From Mastacembelus armatus (lineage: Eukaryota; Chordata; Actinopteri; Synbranchiformes; Mastacembelidae): a DNA stretch of 64,000 bases. The notes beneath the pieces were generated by a model, which saw nothing but the letters and a program-made list of their open reading frames with translations, was not told the DNA's origin and searched no databases. Location of the stretch: assembly GCF_900324485.2 (NCBI RefSeq), contig NC_046645.1, positions 12,365,824-12,429,823 of the forward strand, given 5' to 3'. Of the stretch, positions 1-11,196 are shown in pieces. Every line of letters begins with the position of its first letter. Within the stretch, counting starts at the first letter, position 1. The position numbers were made by a program, and so were the translations under genes.

Positions 1-99
1 GCCACTTATCTATAAAATGTAATTGTCATTTGTAATAAGTTGTTTGTATAAATTTCCCATGAAGTTGTTAAATGTTAAATGTGTCTCTCCCATTTGTAG

Positions 100-1543
100 C
101 TTGTGTATTACTTGGAAAAAGTCAACTTCACCACATCATTTGGTGACCAAGTGTCATTTGATGAGAACGGTGATGTATTACCAATATATGACATCATGAA
201 CTGGCTGTGGCTTCCTGATGGAAGAGCTGAAGTTCAGAGTGTAGGTGAGGTTAAGAGGTCGCCCTTCAAAGGTGAAGAACTCACACTTGATGAAGACAAA
301 ATCTATTGGAACTTTGAATCTAAAAAGGTTATTTCTGATTTTTCAGACCCCATTATTTTGGCCAATGGATAAGTCATTACAGCAGTGTAAAATATTGTAA
401 AATAATATTTTTAATTTTTCTCCCTTTAGCCACCCAGGTCAGTGTGTAGTGAGAGTTGTCCTCCAGGTACCCGCATGGCCAGAAAAAAGGGGGAACCTGT
501 CTGCTGCTTTGACTGCATCCCTTGTTCTGAGGGAAAGATCAGCAATGAGACTGGTTGGTGTTCACTTTTTAAACACTGCATTTTGGAGATATGCACTGAA
601 TAATCATTTTCCTATTTTTACAGACTCCATGGAGTGCACCAGCTGTCCAGATGACTTCTGGTCCAGTCCCCAGCGTGACCACTGTGTTCCTAAGAAAATA
701 GAGTTCCTCTCCTACCAAGAACCTCTGGGTATTTTCTTGACAGCTATGTCACTGCTGGGCACATTTATCTCTGCTGTTGTCCTGGGGATTTTTATCTATC
801 ATCACAAAACCCCAATAGTACGCGCCAATAATTCTGAACTCAGTTTCCAGTTATTGGTGTCACTTAAGCTATGTTTCCTCTGCTCACTGCTGTTTATTGG
901 ACGACCACAACTGTGGACGTGTCAGCTGAGACATGCAGCATTTGGGATCAGCTTTGTGCTTTGTGTCTCATGTATCCTGGTTAAGACCATGGTGGTTCTG
1001 GCTGTGTTCCAGGCCTCCAAGCCTGGAGGTGGAGCCAAACTCAAGTGGTTTGGTGCTGTGCAGCAGAGGTGGACAGTTATGGTTCTTACTTCTGTCCAGG
1101 CAGCAATCTGCACCGTCTGGCTTGTCTCTTCTTCACCAGCTCCTCATAAAAACACTCAATACCACAATGACAAGATAGTTTATGAGTGTGTAGTTGGGTC
1201 CACAGTAGGTTTTGCAGTGTTACTTGGCTACATTGGCTTACTGGCTATCCTCAGTTTCCTGTTAGCATTTCTGGTAAGGAATCTTCCAGACAACTTCAAT
1301 GAGGCCAAACTCATCACTTTCAGCATGTTGATCTTCTGTGCTGTGTGGGTGGCATTTGTCCCTGCTTATATCAGCTCACCAGGCAAATATGCAGATGCAG
1401 TGGAGGTATTTGCCATTCTGGCCTCAAGTTTTGGCCTCTTGGTGTCACTGTTTGGACCCAAATGTTACATAATCCTGCTGAGACCAGAGAGAAACACAAA
1501 GAAAGCAATCATAGGTAGGGAAACCATGAAGTCATTGAATTAG
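100..1543 (+). CDS. OlfC/V2R-like class C chemoreceptor, gene A (3' part, cut by window edge)
   Basis: Last three coding exons of a plus-strand receptor: 100-327, 430-553 and 624-1543, all with AG/GT borders (423 residues visible). The first encodes the end of the flytrap domain (from [12 protein letters not shown]), the second the start of the cysteine-rich domain ([20 protein letters not shown]), the third the rest of that domain (CTSCPDDFW) and seven membrane helices. Family marks are [35 protein letters not shown] and [10 protein letters not shown]. The exon 8-9 junction is phase 1 and rebuilds the Asp of ETDSMEC. The six upstream exons lie outside the window. An AATAAA at 1790 could be the poly(A) signal. 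The exons and both introns are very close to those of B, C and D. Expected to act in the membrane of olfactory sensory neurons through a Gi/o-type G protein (family knowledge). Confidence 0.93.
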
Positions 1544-2388
1544 TCAACAAATCCTCCAACCTGAATTACCATGTTGGTTGTTTGTCTCTCCAATATGATA
1601 CAACACATAGGAGTATGCCAGCATAGATAACTTTAGGGCATTTGAAAAAACTGATGATGTTTCATATGACTGCTTGAGGTCCAACAATCTTCATTATGGG
1701 CCATAATGTACTGCAATATATTGGATCATTTTTCTTTCAAAAGATAGTCTAAATTCATCACATAAATTGAATTAATCAAATCATGCAGCAATAAAATTTC
1801 TCAGTCAAAATGATTAATATTCATAAATTATTGTCCTGTATATGTCTGTCCTGTCCTGTATGTGAATGACTCAGTTTTACTATCAGTGGACATATAACAA
1901 AGTGCATTTATTATGCAGAGTATAATACCTACATATTCTATATACATGGGGGCAGGTAATATGGATATTATTTAAGTTGTGTCCCCTGGGGGCACCCCGC
2001 TAGTTGAATTGTGTCACACCAAATACACAGTACTTATATAGATGATGCAGATTGGTTCAAGTAGTAAGTCAAAAGTCCTCCCATATCTCTATGTCTGTTT
2101 TCATGTTTAATTTTTTTTAAACCCAATCTACTGTATAATTAACTCAGTTTTTAATATTTTAATGGTGTTGGTCTGCTTCCAGACTGAATACTGCTCTAAC
2201 TCCATGACAACATATGACATCCAGGCACAGACATAGGCTTCCTAATGTGTCTCTGAAGATTCTCAGTCATCCATGGGAAGTTATCTAAAGGTTGAGTCAT
2301 GGCAACTGGACTTGCAGTATGGGTCTAGGGGTGGAGTGAAACCAACTTTTGTTTTAGAGGTATTGAGCTGCAGGTGGCTTGAGTGACA
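1544..2388. other. Intergenic DNA, no gene seen
   Basis: 3' flank of gene A. It is AT-rich with many stops on both strands. Apart from the likely poly(A) signal near 1790 I recognise nothing. Confidence 0.5.
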
Positions 2389-2389
2389 T

Positions 2390-2747
2390 CAGACTTTCCC
2401 CTTCGTCCCCCCATTTAATACACCCAACAATGGAAACAATGAAAACCTTTGTACATGACACAATTTAGTAGTGCACATGAAGTCTGTTGTGTACAATGTG
2501 AAAAAGAGGGGTGCCAGCACAGTCCCCTGTTGAGCCACCGCAGTGCTGGTCACTGTATCTGATTCGCCCCAGTCTGACAAATTGTGGTCTGTCAGTCAGG
2601 TAGTCTGTGATCCAGGACACAAGGGGAAGGTTTACCTGCATGTTGGTAAGATTTTCCTGCAGGTGGAGAAGAATTCTCATGGCACCACTCTCCTTCTTTA
2701 GGTGTGTGAGGGCCCAGTGAATTAAGTACAGCACAGCATCTTCCTGA
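2390..2747 (-). mobile_element. LINE reverse-transcriptase fragment
   Basis: Minus-strand translation gives pieces typical of the RT domain of fish non-LTR retrotransposons: LVSWITDYLTDRPQFVRLG followed in another frame by APLFFTLYTTDF, which matches the usual PQG..LSPxLFTLYTxD stretch. Frame is lost between the pieces, so this is an old, dead copy. Probably the L2/CR1/Rex1 group, but too short to place. A SINE abuts its upstream side at 2748, so it may have been interrupted by that insertion. Confidence 0.6.
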
Positions 2748-2945
2748 GGCAGTACGGTAGTTTAGTGGTTAGCACTGTTGCTTCACAGCAAGAAGGTCCC
2801 TGGTTCGTAACCCAGCGGGGCCTTTCTGTGTGGAGTTTGCTTGTTCTCCATTGCTTGTGTGGGTTTACTCTGAGTACTCTGGTTTCCTCCCATGTGACTG
2901 TCTTCTGTGAGTGACTGTCAGATTGGTGTAACTCTTTAATCTCAT
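2748..2945 (+). mobile_element. tRNA-derived SINE, 5' head
   Basis: Starts GGCAGTACGGTAGTTTAGTGG, followed by TTAGCACTGTTGC and CAGCAAGAAGGTCC, then a B-box-like GGTTCGTAACC and the body segment GGCCTTTCTGTGTGGAGTTT. The same head, reversed, closes the long copy at 36685-37053. The A and B box order is that of a tRNA promoter. The 3' half and tail are missing. Confidence 0.7.
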
Positions 2946-3004
2946 GAGCAAGTCCCGTCAAGAACACAGAGCCCTTGTACCTGGCCAGGTCGTTGCATTA
3001 AATG

Positions 3005-3700
3005 GTTAGAGGCAGGTGCAGTGCTGATGGATTGCAGCTCCCCCATGATGCCAGCTACTTTAACTACTCAGCTGGGGGTGGGTTCCATAGTGCAGGTCCT
3101 GGGCAGTAGCGGGTAACGTAGCCTGGCAAACTGCACCAGTAGCAGTTCCCTGTGGGTTCCCCTTCAGAGTGGGGATGCAACAGACTGGCAAGTCGCTTCT
3201 TCCTCATCACTCCCCTCATGGCCAGCCTGGTTGACTCGATGACTGTCATGGCAGGGATGTCCCTCAGGCCATAGCACATGCTTCATGTGCTCTGCCCACC
3301 TCAGACCCGTTGCTAGGTTGGTTGGGGTGTAGAGGTGAAAATGCTCCCAGAGGCGTTCTGGTTGAAACCCCCAGATGAAGGCCTGGCCTCTGCATTGAAC
3401 GTGAGATGCCCTCATTGAGTGTTGTTCCCCACATTGGCAGCGAAGGCACCTAGGCTCTCTCTAATTCTTCTGTGCTGCTTGGAAAGTTGGTCTCTGATAT
3501 CATCAGTGGAGATGTGGTGACTAAACTGACGCTGGATGGCCTCCTTCAGCACAACCCAATTCCTGAGTTCATCTGGTTGGAGGTCAGTAAGGACCTGACG
3601 AACGTTCCTCTCAAGAGAGAGTGCCACATGTCTGGCCATCTCCTCATCTGCTGTCTCTGGCAGGATGTCTGGTGTGGAGAGTCAGCTTGACTGCAGCTGA
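3005..3700 (-). mobile_element. LTR-retrotransposon gag fossil (Ty3/Gypsy-like)
   Basis: Minus-strand translation resembles the capsid-to-nucleocapsid part of fish Gypsy-type gag, with a capsid-like stretch (DLQPDELRNW, then RESLGAFAANV) and a zinc-knuckle-like region. Only this internal part is seen; no LTRs were found. The copy is broken and old. Confidence 0.5.
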
Positions 3701-4423
3701 TTCCTCATACGGGGCTGACCAAAGTTCACTTGCACCATCTGGCTGACTGACCAACTATTTCCAACATAAATCCTGTCAGTCGGAACACAGCTGAGGTGTG
3801 GTCATACTGACTGAGCTAGTGGAGATTTGGACCTGATTTGAGTTGCAGAAAAGAACTGTTCTGTCCCAGAACAGAAAGATACTGCACATACAAAATATAC
3901 TCTATATATGATAGGAGTTTACAATATACCTACAGAAATGCAGGTATAAAAAAGTGTACAAAGCTTATAGATAGCATAATAAAAGCAATATATATTAATA
4001 AGAAGAATAAATGTTCATTATCTTACTCCCTATTGTCCAAAACAAAAGACAGAGCTTCAGTTTCATCAGACACCCTCACTCTCTGGCTCTGACAAATAAC
4101 TCTATCCATTCAGTAGAGCTGCAGAGACTTGTAAAATAAGTGCCAAGGCACAATAATGACATCCTGACAGCATGTGTGGAACAACACTTTGCCAAGACAC
4201 TATATGCTGGTTTTTCCTTTATCACCTGTTTGTACCGCAATCAGCAAATGTTAATACCAGTTGTTTAAGTCTTCAGTATCTACCTCTGCATATTTTTCAA
4301 AAGGTTTAATCTGAAAATTTTACTCAAAACCATAGTTATATTTATTTCTCAGCAACCACAGTTAACATCACAAATCATAAAAAAAAAAAACTTTCATTTG
4401 GCTTTAGTACAAAATTTATCTCA
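3701..4423. other. Intergenic DNA, no gene seen
   Basis: AT-rich stretch between the gag fossil and the upstream module of gene B, including an A-run at about 4380-4391. Nothing recognisable. Confidence 0.4.
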
Positions 4424-4540
4424 AATGAAATGCATTTAAGTCCTGCCCCTAATTCTTCTTTTGCACTGATAGGTGGTGTTAAGGACTTAACAGTAGAGCA
4501 CGTAAATAAAAAGGTGTGACATAGAGTAAAATCTTGGCTG
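4424..4540 (+). promoter_or_regulatory. Conserved upstream module of gene B
   Basis: About 30-140 bases before the start codon of B. It shares with the same position of C and D, in order: AAATGCATTTAAG, TCCTGCCCCTAAT, TGCACTGATAGGTGG, an A/T-rich AAATAAAAAGG that could act as a TATA box (4504-4514), then GTGTGACATAG. The spacing is kept while the surrounding DNA is not, so this is the likely core promoter of the plus-strand sub-family. Function is inferred from conservation only. Confidence 0.55.
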
Positions 4541-4567
4541 AGAAAAAAATTAAGCTAGAGGAAAGTC

Positions 4568-7500
4568 ATGTGGACGTTTTTAGGCACCAACTTGCACTTA
4601 TTCACAATATTTTATTTCTACTATTCCTCCTCTGTGTGCTGGTCCTCAGTTTATTCCACTTCCTGTCGATTACAGAGACAGTTTCATCTCAATGGGATGC
4701 ACAAACCTGGAGATGTGATTCTGGGTGGATTGTTTGAAATCCACTTCTTTTCTGTGTTTCCTGATCTGTCTTTTACCTCTGAGCCACAACAGCCAACCTG
4801 CCATGGGTGAGTCTGCCAGGAAAACAGCAAAAAGCAGAAGGTAGTGAAAATCATTCCATTAGTACATTGTATTTTTACAATAAGATACTTTATTTACTTT
4901 TTTTAAACATAATTTCTTTGCACTATTATTTTTGCTGTTGTAATTGGAGTGGATTTATTGTTTATTAAATCTGTAGTTATACAACAAGTGCAGTTATTGT
5001 ATCATGTTACATTCTTTGAAAGTAAACAACAGTATGTTTGTGTTAGTTTTGATGTTATAGGATTTAGGCTGGCCCAGACCATGGCCTTTACTATTGAAGA
5101 AATAAACAGAAATCCCAGCCTGCTACCTAATGTGACTCTGGGATACAGTCTGTATGATAACTGCAATGTACTGGGAATTGGATTCCGTGCAGCACTGTCA
5201 TTAGTCAGTGGTAAAGAGGAGAAAATTATATTACAAGAGAGCTGTGCTGGAACCCCTCCAGTCCTAGGGATTGTGGGGGAATCATCTTCTACACGGTCTA
5301 TTGCTGTCTCCGCTGTCTTAGGTTTGTATAAAGTACCTATGGTAAGTGTTTTCTGCCTGGCCATCTGTACATTTTTTTTGTGATCATTTAGGTTTAATTT
5401 CATTTATAAAGTCAGTTGTAAACATGATGCAGATGACTTCACTAAGAGCACATATGAACAGTCTGCTTTTTTTCAAAGGTGAGCTATATTTCCACATGTT
5501 CCTGCCTGAGTAACCGGCAAAAGTTCCCATCATTTTTTAGGACGATCCCAAGTGATGCTTTTCAGGTAAAACTCTGGTAATAAGTGACCCGTCATGGTTT
5601 AGGCGGTTATGGTGAAACATGTAACATTCAATTAAAAAAACTAGAAAAAAAAAAATACTGTGCAAAACTTTTAGGCAGTAAAAATACACAGGGGATGCTT
5701 TTATTATAAATTACATTAAATAGTTTTTCATTTATCAGTTAATTTCATAGAAAGTGCAGTAAAGGGAACAAACCCTAAATCTCATCAGTATTTGCAGCAC
5801 TTCCTCAATCAGACATTAATGCTATTGTGTTATATGAATCTAAAACATCTAAAGTGCCTAAAACATCTGTACAGTACTGTACATTATATTGTTGCCACAA
5901 TATAAAACGTTTCCAACAGGAGCACTGCATGAGACAGAAAGAAATCGCTTGTGGGTTTTGGGGAAGCAGGGAAATTTATTTACAACTTTTTAAAAAAATG
6001 AACACCTCCCACTTAAGACTCGGATCCTTTCATTCCTACCCAAGTGCCATTCAATAGAATCGGATTGTTCACCGCTTACTATCACTCACTGTGTTTGAGT
6101 CATTGAAAAAGTTGTATGTTCTCAAATAACAAAGCTGAATCAGTGCATTGTGCAACCTATTTAGCAGGTTTCCAATGAAATAATATTTTAGCCTGTGCAC
6201 TAATACTCTCCATTCTCTGTTCACTAAGGTGCGTGCTGTGATTCAGGTTCTAAAACATTTTGGCTGGACCTGGGCAGGTCTGCTGGTCAGTGATGATGAC
6301 TATGGACTACATGCTGCCCGATCCTTCCAGTCTGACTTGGCTCAGTCTGGGGGAGGTTGTCTGGCCTATTTGGAGGTTTTGCCCTGGGGCGATGACCCAG
6401 ATGAACTAAGGAGAATTGTGGATGTGATGAGGAAATCCACAGCTCGGGTGGTCATTGTGTTTGCACATGAGGGTCACATGATTGACCTGATGGAAGAGGT
6501 TTGGCTCTGAAATATATATTATGGCATTTATAATAACATATACACATGTACAGACAGAAGAGATTCTCAAATCATGACGTTATAGCTTTTATTTGTTAAA
6601 GGCGCAGGTTTTTAGAGAGTTAGTTTGACAAATTAAACACAGGATTGTTTATAACTATGATAAGACACAAACCATATAAACTATTTATATTTCAGAAAAC
6701 TGGACAATGAGTTACTTTAAGTCCATGGCAAGACATGTTTGGTTAGTTTAATAATATATTATACAGGTGGTGAGACAGAATGTAACAGGCCTGCAGTGGA
6801 TTGCCAGTGAAGCCTGGACATCAACTACTGTGCTGCAGACCCCACGCCTCATGCCGTACCTGGGTGGCACACTAGGCATCGCCATCCGTCGAGGAGAAAT
6901 ACCAGGGCTCAGGGACTTCCTGTTACAAATACATCCTGAGAAAAATAATGACATCCATGGAAATAGTATGGTAAGATTTTGATCTTACAAACTAGCCGAT
7001 TTCTTATAATGTTATAAGAATAATACACTGTAATAGATTTTAGAATTTTGTTTTACATTTATTTCAGGTGAGGAAATTTTGGGAATACACATTTAAGTGT
7101 AAATTTGCTCCACCTCCAGCAGGCTGGGTGGAGGCTGGGGGAGCACTATGCACTGGACAGGAGGATTTAGAGAATGTGGAGACTGAGTTCATGGACATTT
7201 CAAACCTCAGGCCTGAGTATAATGTTTACAAGGCTGTGTATGCTCTGGCTTATGCCCTTCATGACATGCTGCAGTGTGAGCCAGGGAGAGGGCCTTTCAG
7301 TGGGCACAGCTGTGGGAGTTTGCAAAGACTGGAGCCATGGCAGGTGGGAAATCAACTTATATGCCACCTGTGTTTATGACTATGACTTTTGTCTTTACAC
7401 ACCATATTACAAAATATTAATCATGTCAGTGTTCTTTATCAAGAACTATGGAAAGCAAACTGAGAGGCCAATTTCCACTCAGTCACACATGTTATTATCA

Positions 7501-9177
7501 AGTGTGATATCTAACAAGGATATGCGCTGTTCCTATTGCTGTTATGCACAGGAGTGAACACCCTCAGCAGAATCATCATCAAAAGTGTCTTGAAGGAGAA
7601 GTTGACAGCAATGCTAAACATGACATGTTTATTTCAGCAATGTCCTGAATGCACCACATCATTTGATCACAGCAGCATGTTCACAGACTCCTTTTTCTTA
7701 CTTATGCTCTCTCTCTCTCATTCTGGTTTTTGTAGCTTGTGTATTACTTGGAAAAAGTCAACTTCACCACATCATTTGGTGACCAAGTGTCATTTGATGA
7801 GAACGGTGATGTATTACCAATATATGACATCATGAACTGGCTGTGGCTTCCTGATGGAAGAGCTGAAGTTCAGAGTGTAGGTGAGGTTAAGAGGTCGCCC
7901 TTCAAAGGTGAAGAACTCACACTTGATGAAGACAAAATCTATTGGAACTTTGAATCTAAAAAGGTTATTTCTAATTTTCTTCATTCAACTGTTTTTGACA
8001 GGCTAAGTCATTACAGCAGTGTAAAATATTGTAGAATAATATTTTTACTTTTTCTCCCTTTAGCCACCCAGGTCAGTGTGTAGTGAGAGTTGTCCTCCAG
8101 GTACCCGCATGGCCAGAAAAAAGGGGGAACCTGTCTGCTGCTTTGACTGCATCCCTTGTTCTGAGGGAAAGATCAGCAATGAGACTGGTTGGTGTTCACT
8201 TTTTAAACACTGCATTTTGGAGATATGCACTGAATAATCATTTTCCTATTTTTACAGACTCCATGGAGTGCACCAGCTGTCCAGATGACTTCTGGTCCAG
8301 TCCCCAGCGTGACCACTGTGTTCCTAAGAAAATAGAGTTCCTCTCCTACCAAGAACCTCTGGGTATTTTCTTGACAGCTATGTCACTGCTGGGCACATTT
8401 ATCTGTGCTGTTGTCCTGGGGATTTTTATCTATCATCACAAAACCCCAATAGTACGCGCCAATAATTCTGAACTCAGTTTCCAGTTATTGGTGTCACTAA
8501 AACTGTGTTTCCTCTGCTCACTGCTGTTCATCGGACGACCACAACTGTGGACGTGTCAGCTGAGACATGCAGCATTTGGGATCAGCTTTGTGCTTTGTGT
8601 CTCATGTATCCTGGTTAAGACCATGGTGGTTCTGGCTGTGTTCAAGGCCTCCAAGCCTGGAGGTGGAGCCAAACTCAAGTGGTTTGGTGCTGTGCAGCAG
8701 AGAGGGACAGTTTTAACTCTTACATTGATCCAAGCAGCAATCTGCACTGTCTGGATTGTCTCTGCCTCACCAGCTCCTCATAAAAACACTCAATACTACA
8801 ATGACAAGATAGTTTATGAGTGTGTAGTTGGGTCCACAGTAGGTTTTGCAGTGTTACTTGGCTACATTGGCTTACTGGCTACCCTCAGTTTCCTGTTGGC
8901 ATTTCTGGCAAGGAATCTTCCAGACAACTTCAATGAGGCCAAACTCATCACTTTCAGCATGTTGATCTTCTGTGCTGTGTGGGTGGCATTTGTCCCTGCT
9001 TATATCAGCTCACCAGGCAAATATGCAGATGCAGTGGAGGTATTTGCCATTCTTGCCTCAAGTTTTGGCCTCTTGGTAGCACTGTTTGGCCCCAAATGTT
9101 ACATAATCCTGCTGAGACCAGAGAGAAACACAAAGAAAGCAATCATGGGTCGCGACACCATAAAGTCATCAAATTAG
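4568..9177 (+). CDS. OlfC/V2R-like class C chemoreceptor, gene B
   Basis: Nine exons: 4568-4806, 5047-5341, 5479-5565, 6229-6498, 6767-6970, 7068-7343, 7736-7963, 8064-8187, 8258-9177. They join in frame to 880 residues with no stop. Start chosen at MWTFLGTN by homology with D (MWAFLGTN); a signal peptide follows. Exons 1-7 make the flytrap domain, exon 8 and the start of exon 9 the cysteine-rich domain, the rest of exon 9 seven helices. Backbone-binding positions are kept: VSYIST, TIPSD, DDDYG, IASEAW. Exons 3-6 correspond to one long exon in ordinary V2R genes. Intron 3 (663 bases) is the longest, with AT-rich DNA I cannot classify; intron 6 (392 bases) shows nothing. Exon 5 is one to two codons shorter than in C and D. 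AATAAA at 9473. Predicted olfactory receptor for amino-acid-like odorants; the ligand is not known. Confidence 0.93.
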
Positions 9178-10222
9178 CAAAACAGTTTGTGTCTTCCAAA
9201 GGCATGTACTGGTGACACAGATATGAAAAAGATGAAGTTTATCATGTAAAAAAGGTGTGTTAAACCTTAAAACTCTTAGGGTTAAGGTAATATTACAGTT
9301 TGATTTAAGATTCATTAGCCTGTCTTGCTTTTGCACCTGAATAGAAAGACATTTGGTAACATTAATGATGATGTGTCACAAGATCCCTGGAGGTCACCCA
9401 ACAACATTTATTATGGTACATAACATGGTATCATATTGATTTGTATGTGAAGGTACAGCTACATTAAAACTTAATAAAAAATAGCAGCATTTTTAATATG
9501 AACAATAAAAATGAATAAAAATCCTTACATTATTACATTATTGTGTTGTCATGGCCAGATACGTTATTTTGAGAATTATGTGAATTACTTGTTAGTTAAA
9601 ACTCAATATATGTTCAATACACATTTTCTGAAGTTCATTAAATTAAATTAGGCACTACACGTCTTGTAAAATGTTAAAAATGTTTAGAAAATTATAAATG
9701 TGCATTTTAGATTTAGCAATGATGAAAAGAAAAAGCTAGAGAGTGTTCATAATGTAACATTCATACAGATTAAAGTTATTCTCTCCTTTGTCAGACACTC
9801 AAGAACTCAAGGGTGTTAACTTTTCCCCAGAGTACAAATGTCAAGAGAATATAGGCTGATGAACTCAAGGAGGATGTACAGGGTTCCAGTGTGCAGACAC
9901 AACAGGTATAATAATTATTTTATTCCTCTTTCAGTTAAAGTTTTAAATGAGCAGATGTGAGGGTATTTAGGTGGGGAGTGGGTGTGCGTGTGTAGGGAGG
10001 AGGGTAATGGGGAGTAGGTGTGGGAGGGATGGATGGGGGGTGTGAGGTGGTGTATATTGGGGTGTGGATGGCATGTATTGCAAAGTGTTACAAGCTTGTC
10101 AAAATCAGTTGTAATGCACCTTGAGTATTTTTTTGAATTCATTATAGGTTATATTACCATTTAATATAGTTATACGGTTTCCCTGTTTTTTGTATACCTA
10201 CGGCCTAATATTCTACACAGCA
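9178..10222. other. Intergenic DNA with a GT-rich patch
   Basis: 3' flank of gene B. Between about 9955 and 10080 the plus strand is strongly G/T biased (GGGTGTGCGTGTGTAGGG and similar), looking like a decayed GT microsatellite. No gene seen. Confidence 0.5.
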
Positions 10223-10290
10223 TGACCTCTGTCCAAGCAAAATTTCTCCCGAGGGAGACGAATAAAGTGATTTGATTTGATTTGATTGAT
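10223..10290 (+). repeat. 3' tail of a fish non-LTR element
   Basis: CAAAATTTCTCCCGAGGGAG followed by ATAAAGTGATTTGATTTG with repeated GATTT units, the form of a LINE/SINE 3' end with a short tandem tail. No coding part is attached. Confidence 0.4.
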
Positions 10291-10299
10291 TTGGTGTCA

Positions 10300-10740
10300 A
10301 ACCAAACTAGCAAATGACTATGCCAGAATCCATTGAGCCAGAACAGTGACAGTAAACTTTGACACTGAAACAAAATTGAAACTGAAAAATAAAACATTGA
10401 CATTAAAACATTGGTACAAAAGAAACTTTTGGCATTAAAAAAAATCTTCAAAATTATTGGTGATGTAAGCTTTTTTCAATACCAAAGGTGTTTTTTTTCC
10501 CAGTGATGATCTTCTGATTTTCAGTTGTCAGTAATCTTCAGTGCTAAATTTGTTTTTTTTTTGTTTTGTTTTGTTTTTTTCAGTTTCATAATTCTGTCAC
10601 TGTTTTGGTTTTGAGGGATGGATTAATACTTTTTGTAATGCCAAAGTTTTTTTTTCAGTACCAATTGTTATTTTTCAGTGTCAAATTTGAACTGTTACAG
10701 TTCTGCCTCCATAGAGGCTTTTTTCTAAGCTGAGTTCCAT
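10300..10740. repeat. AT-rich fold-back repeat
   Basis: The left part is rich in CATTGACATTAAAAC-like words (AAAATTGAAACTGAAAAAT); the right part is rich in their complements (TTTTTCAGTGTCAAATTTG, TTTTTTTCAGTACCAATTG). The whole could fold into a long imperfect hairpin. A related sequence occurs at 46690-46990. Likely a non-autonomous DNA transposon; ends not defined. Confidence 0.45.
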
Positions 10741-11063
10741 GTCTCAAATTGTAAAGTTGATTTTCATCTTCATCTCATTCATGTCTTTTTCATGTTTTGT
10801 GTTTAATTCCTTTTTGTCTAAATCACATTGTTTTTGACTTTTTAATCCTCCTTTCATTGCAAACAAGTATATATGTGAATATGTCTGCCTAAAGAGTCCA
10901 TCAAAAAACTCAAACACCACCCATCAGCTGGGTAACTAAGAACTTTTGGTACAAATGTCTAAAGTAATTTTTGTCTCAGCTGTATCAATACTATCAAAGC
11001 AATCTGGGAAAGGTCATTGTTTAATTATTATAGTATTAAAAATAAACACAATGATTCTGTTTG

Positions 11064-11180
11064 TATGAAATGCACTGTAGGCCTTGCCCCTACATCCTGT
11101 TCTACCTTAATGGGAGGAGTGCACAATTTAACACTACCGCATGTTTACAAAAAGGGGTGGACATAGTAAGAAATCCCGAC
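11064..11180 (+). promoter_or_regulatory. Conserved upstream module of gene C
   Basis: Same ordered words as before B and D: GAAATGCACTGTAGGCC, TGCCCCTACATCC, CTTAATGGGAGGAGTGCAC, an A-rich TTTACAAAAAGGGG at the TATA-like position, then GTGGACATAGTAAG. It ends about 20 bases before the start codon. Confidence 0.5.
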
Positions 11181-11196
11181 TGTGCTCAGGAAAGTC

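Noticed and set aside
922-1113. Open frames opposite the seven-helix exons on both strands, repeated in every gene copy
   Set aside because: Antisense shadows of conserved coding sequence. They recur only because the genes are copies, and they show no protein-like features.
5630-6130. Possible DNA transposon in intron 3 of gene B (TACTGTGCAAAACTTTTAGG near one end and ACAGTACTGTAC further in)
   Set aside because: Part of the first word also lies in intron 3 of C next to its SINE, so it belongs to the old intron. No clear inverted ends or target duplication.
4568-9177. Taste receptor T1R or calcium-sensing receptor as the identity of these genes
   Set aside because: The helical region has the V2R/OlfC marks ([18 protein letters not shown], FIGRPxxW, SSPGKYxxAVExFAI) and a very short C-tail. 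T1R differs in these, and CaSR has a long tail. A multicopy array also fits OlfC.
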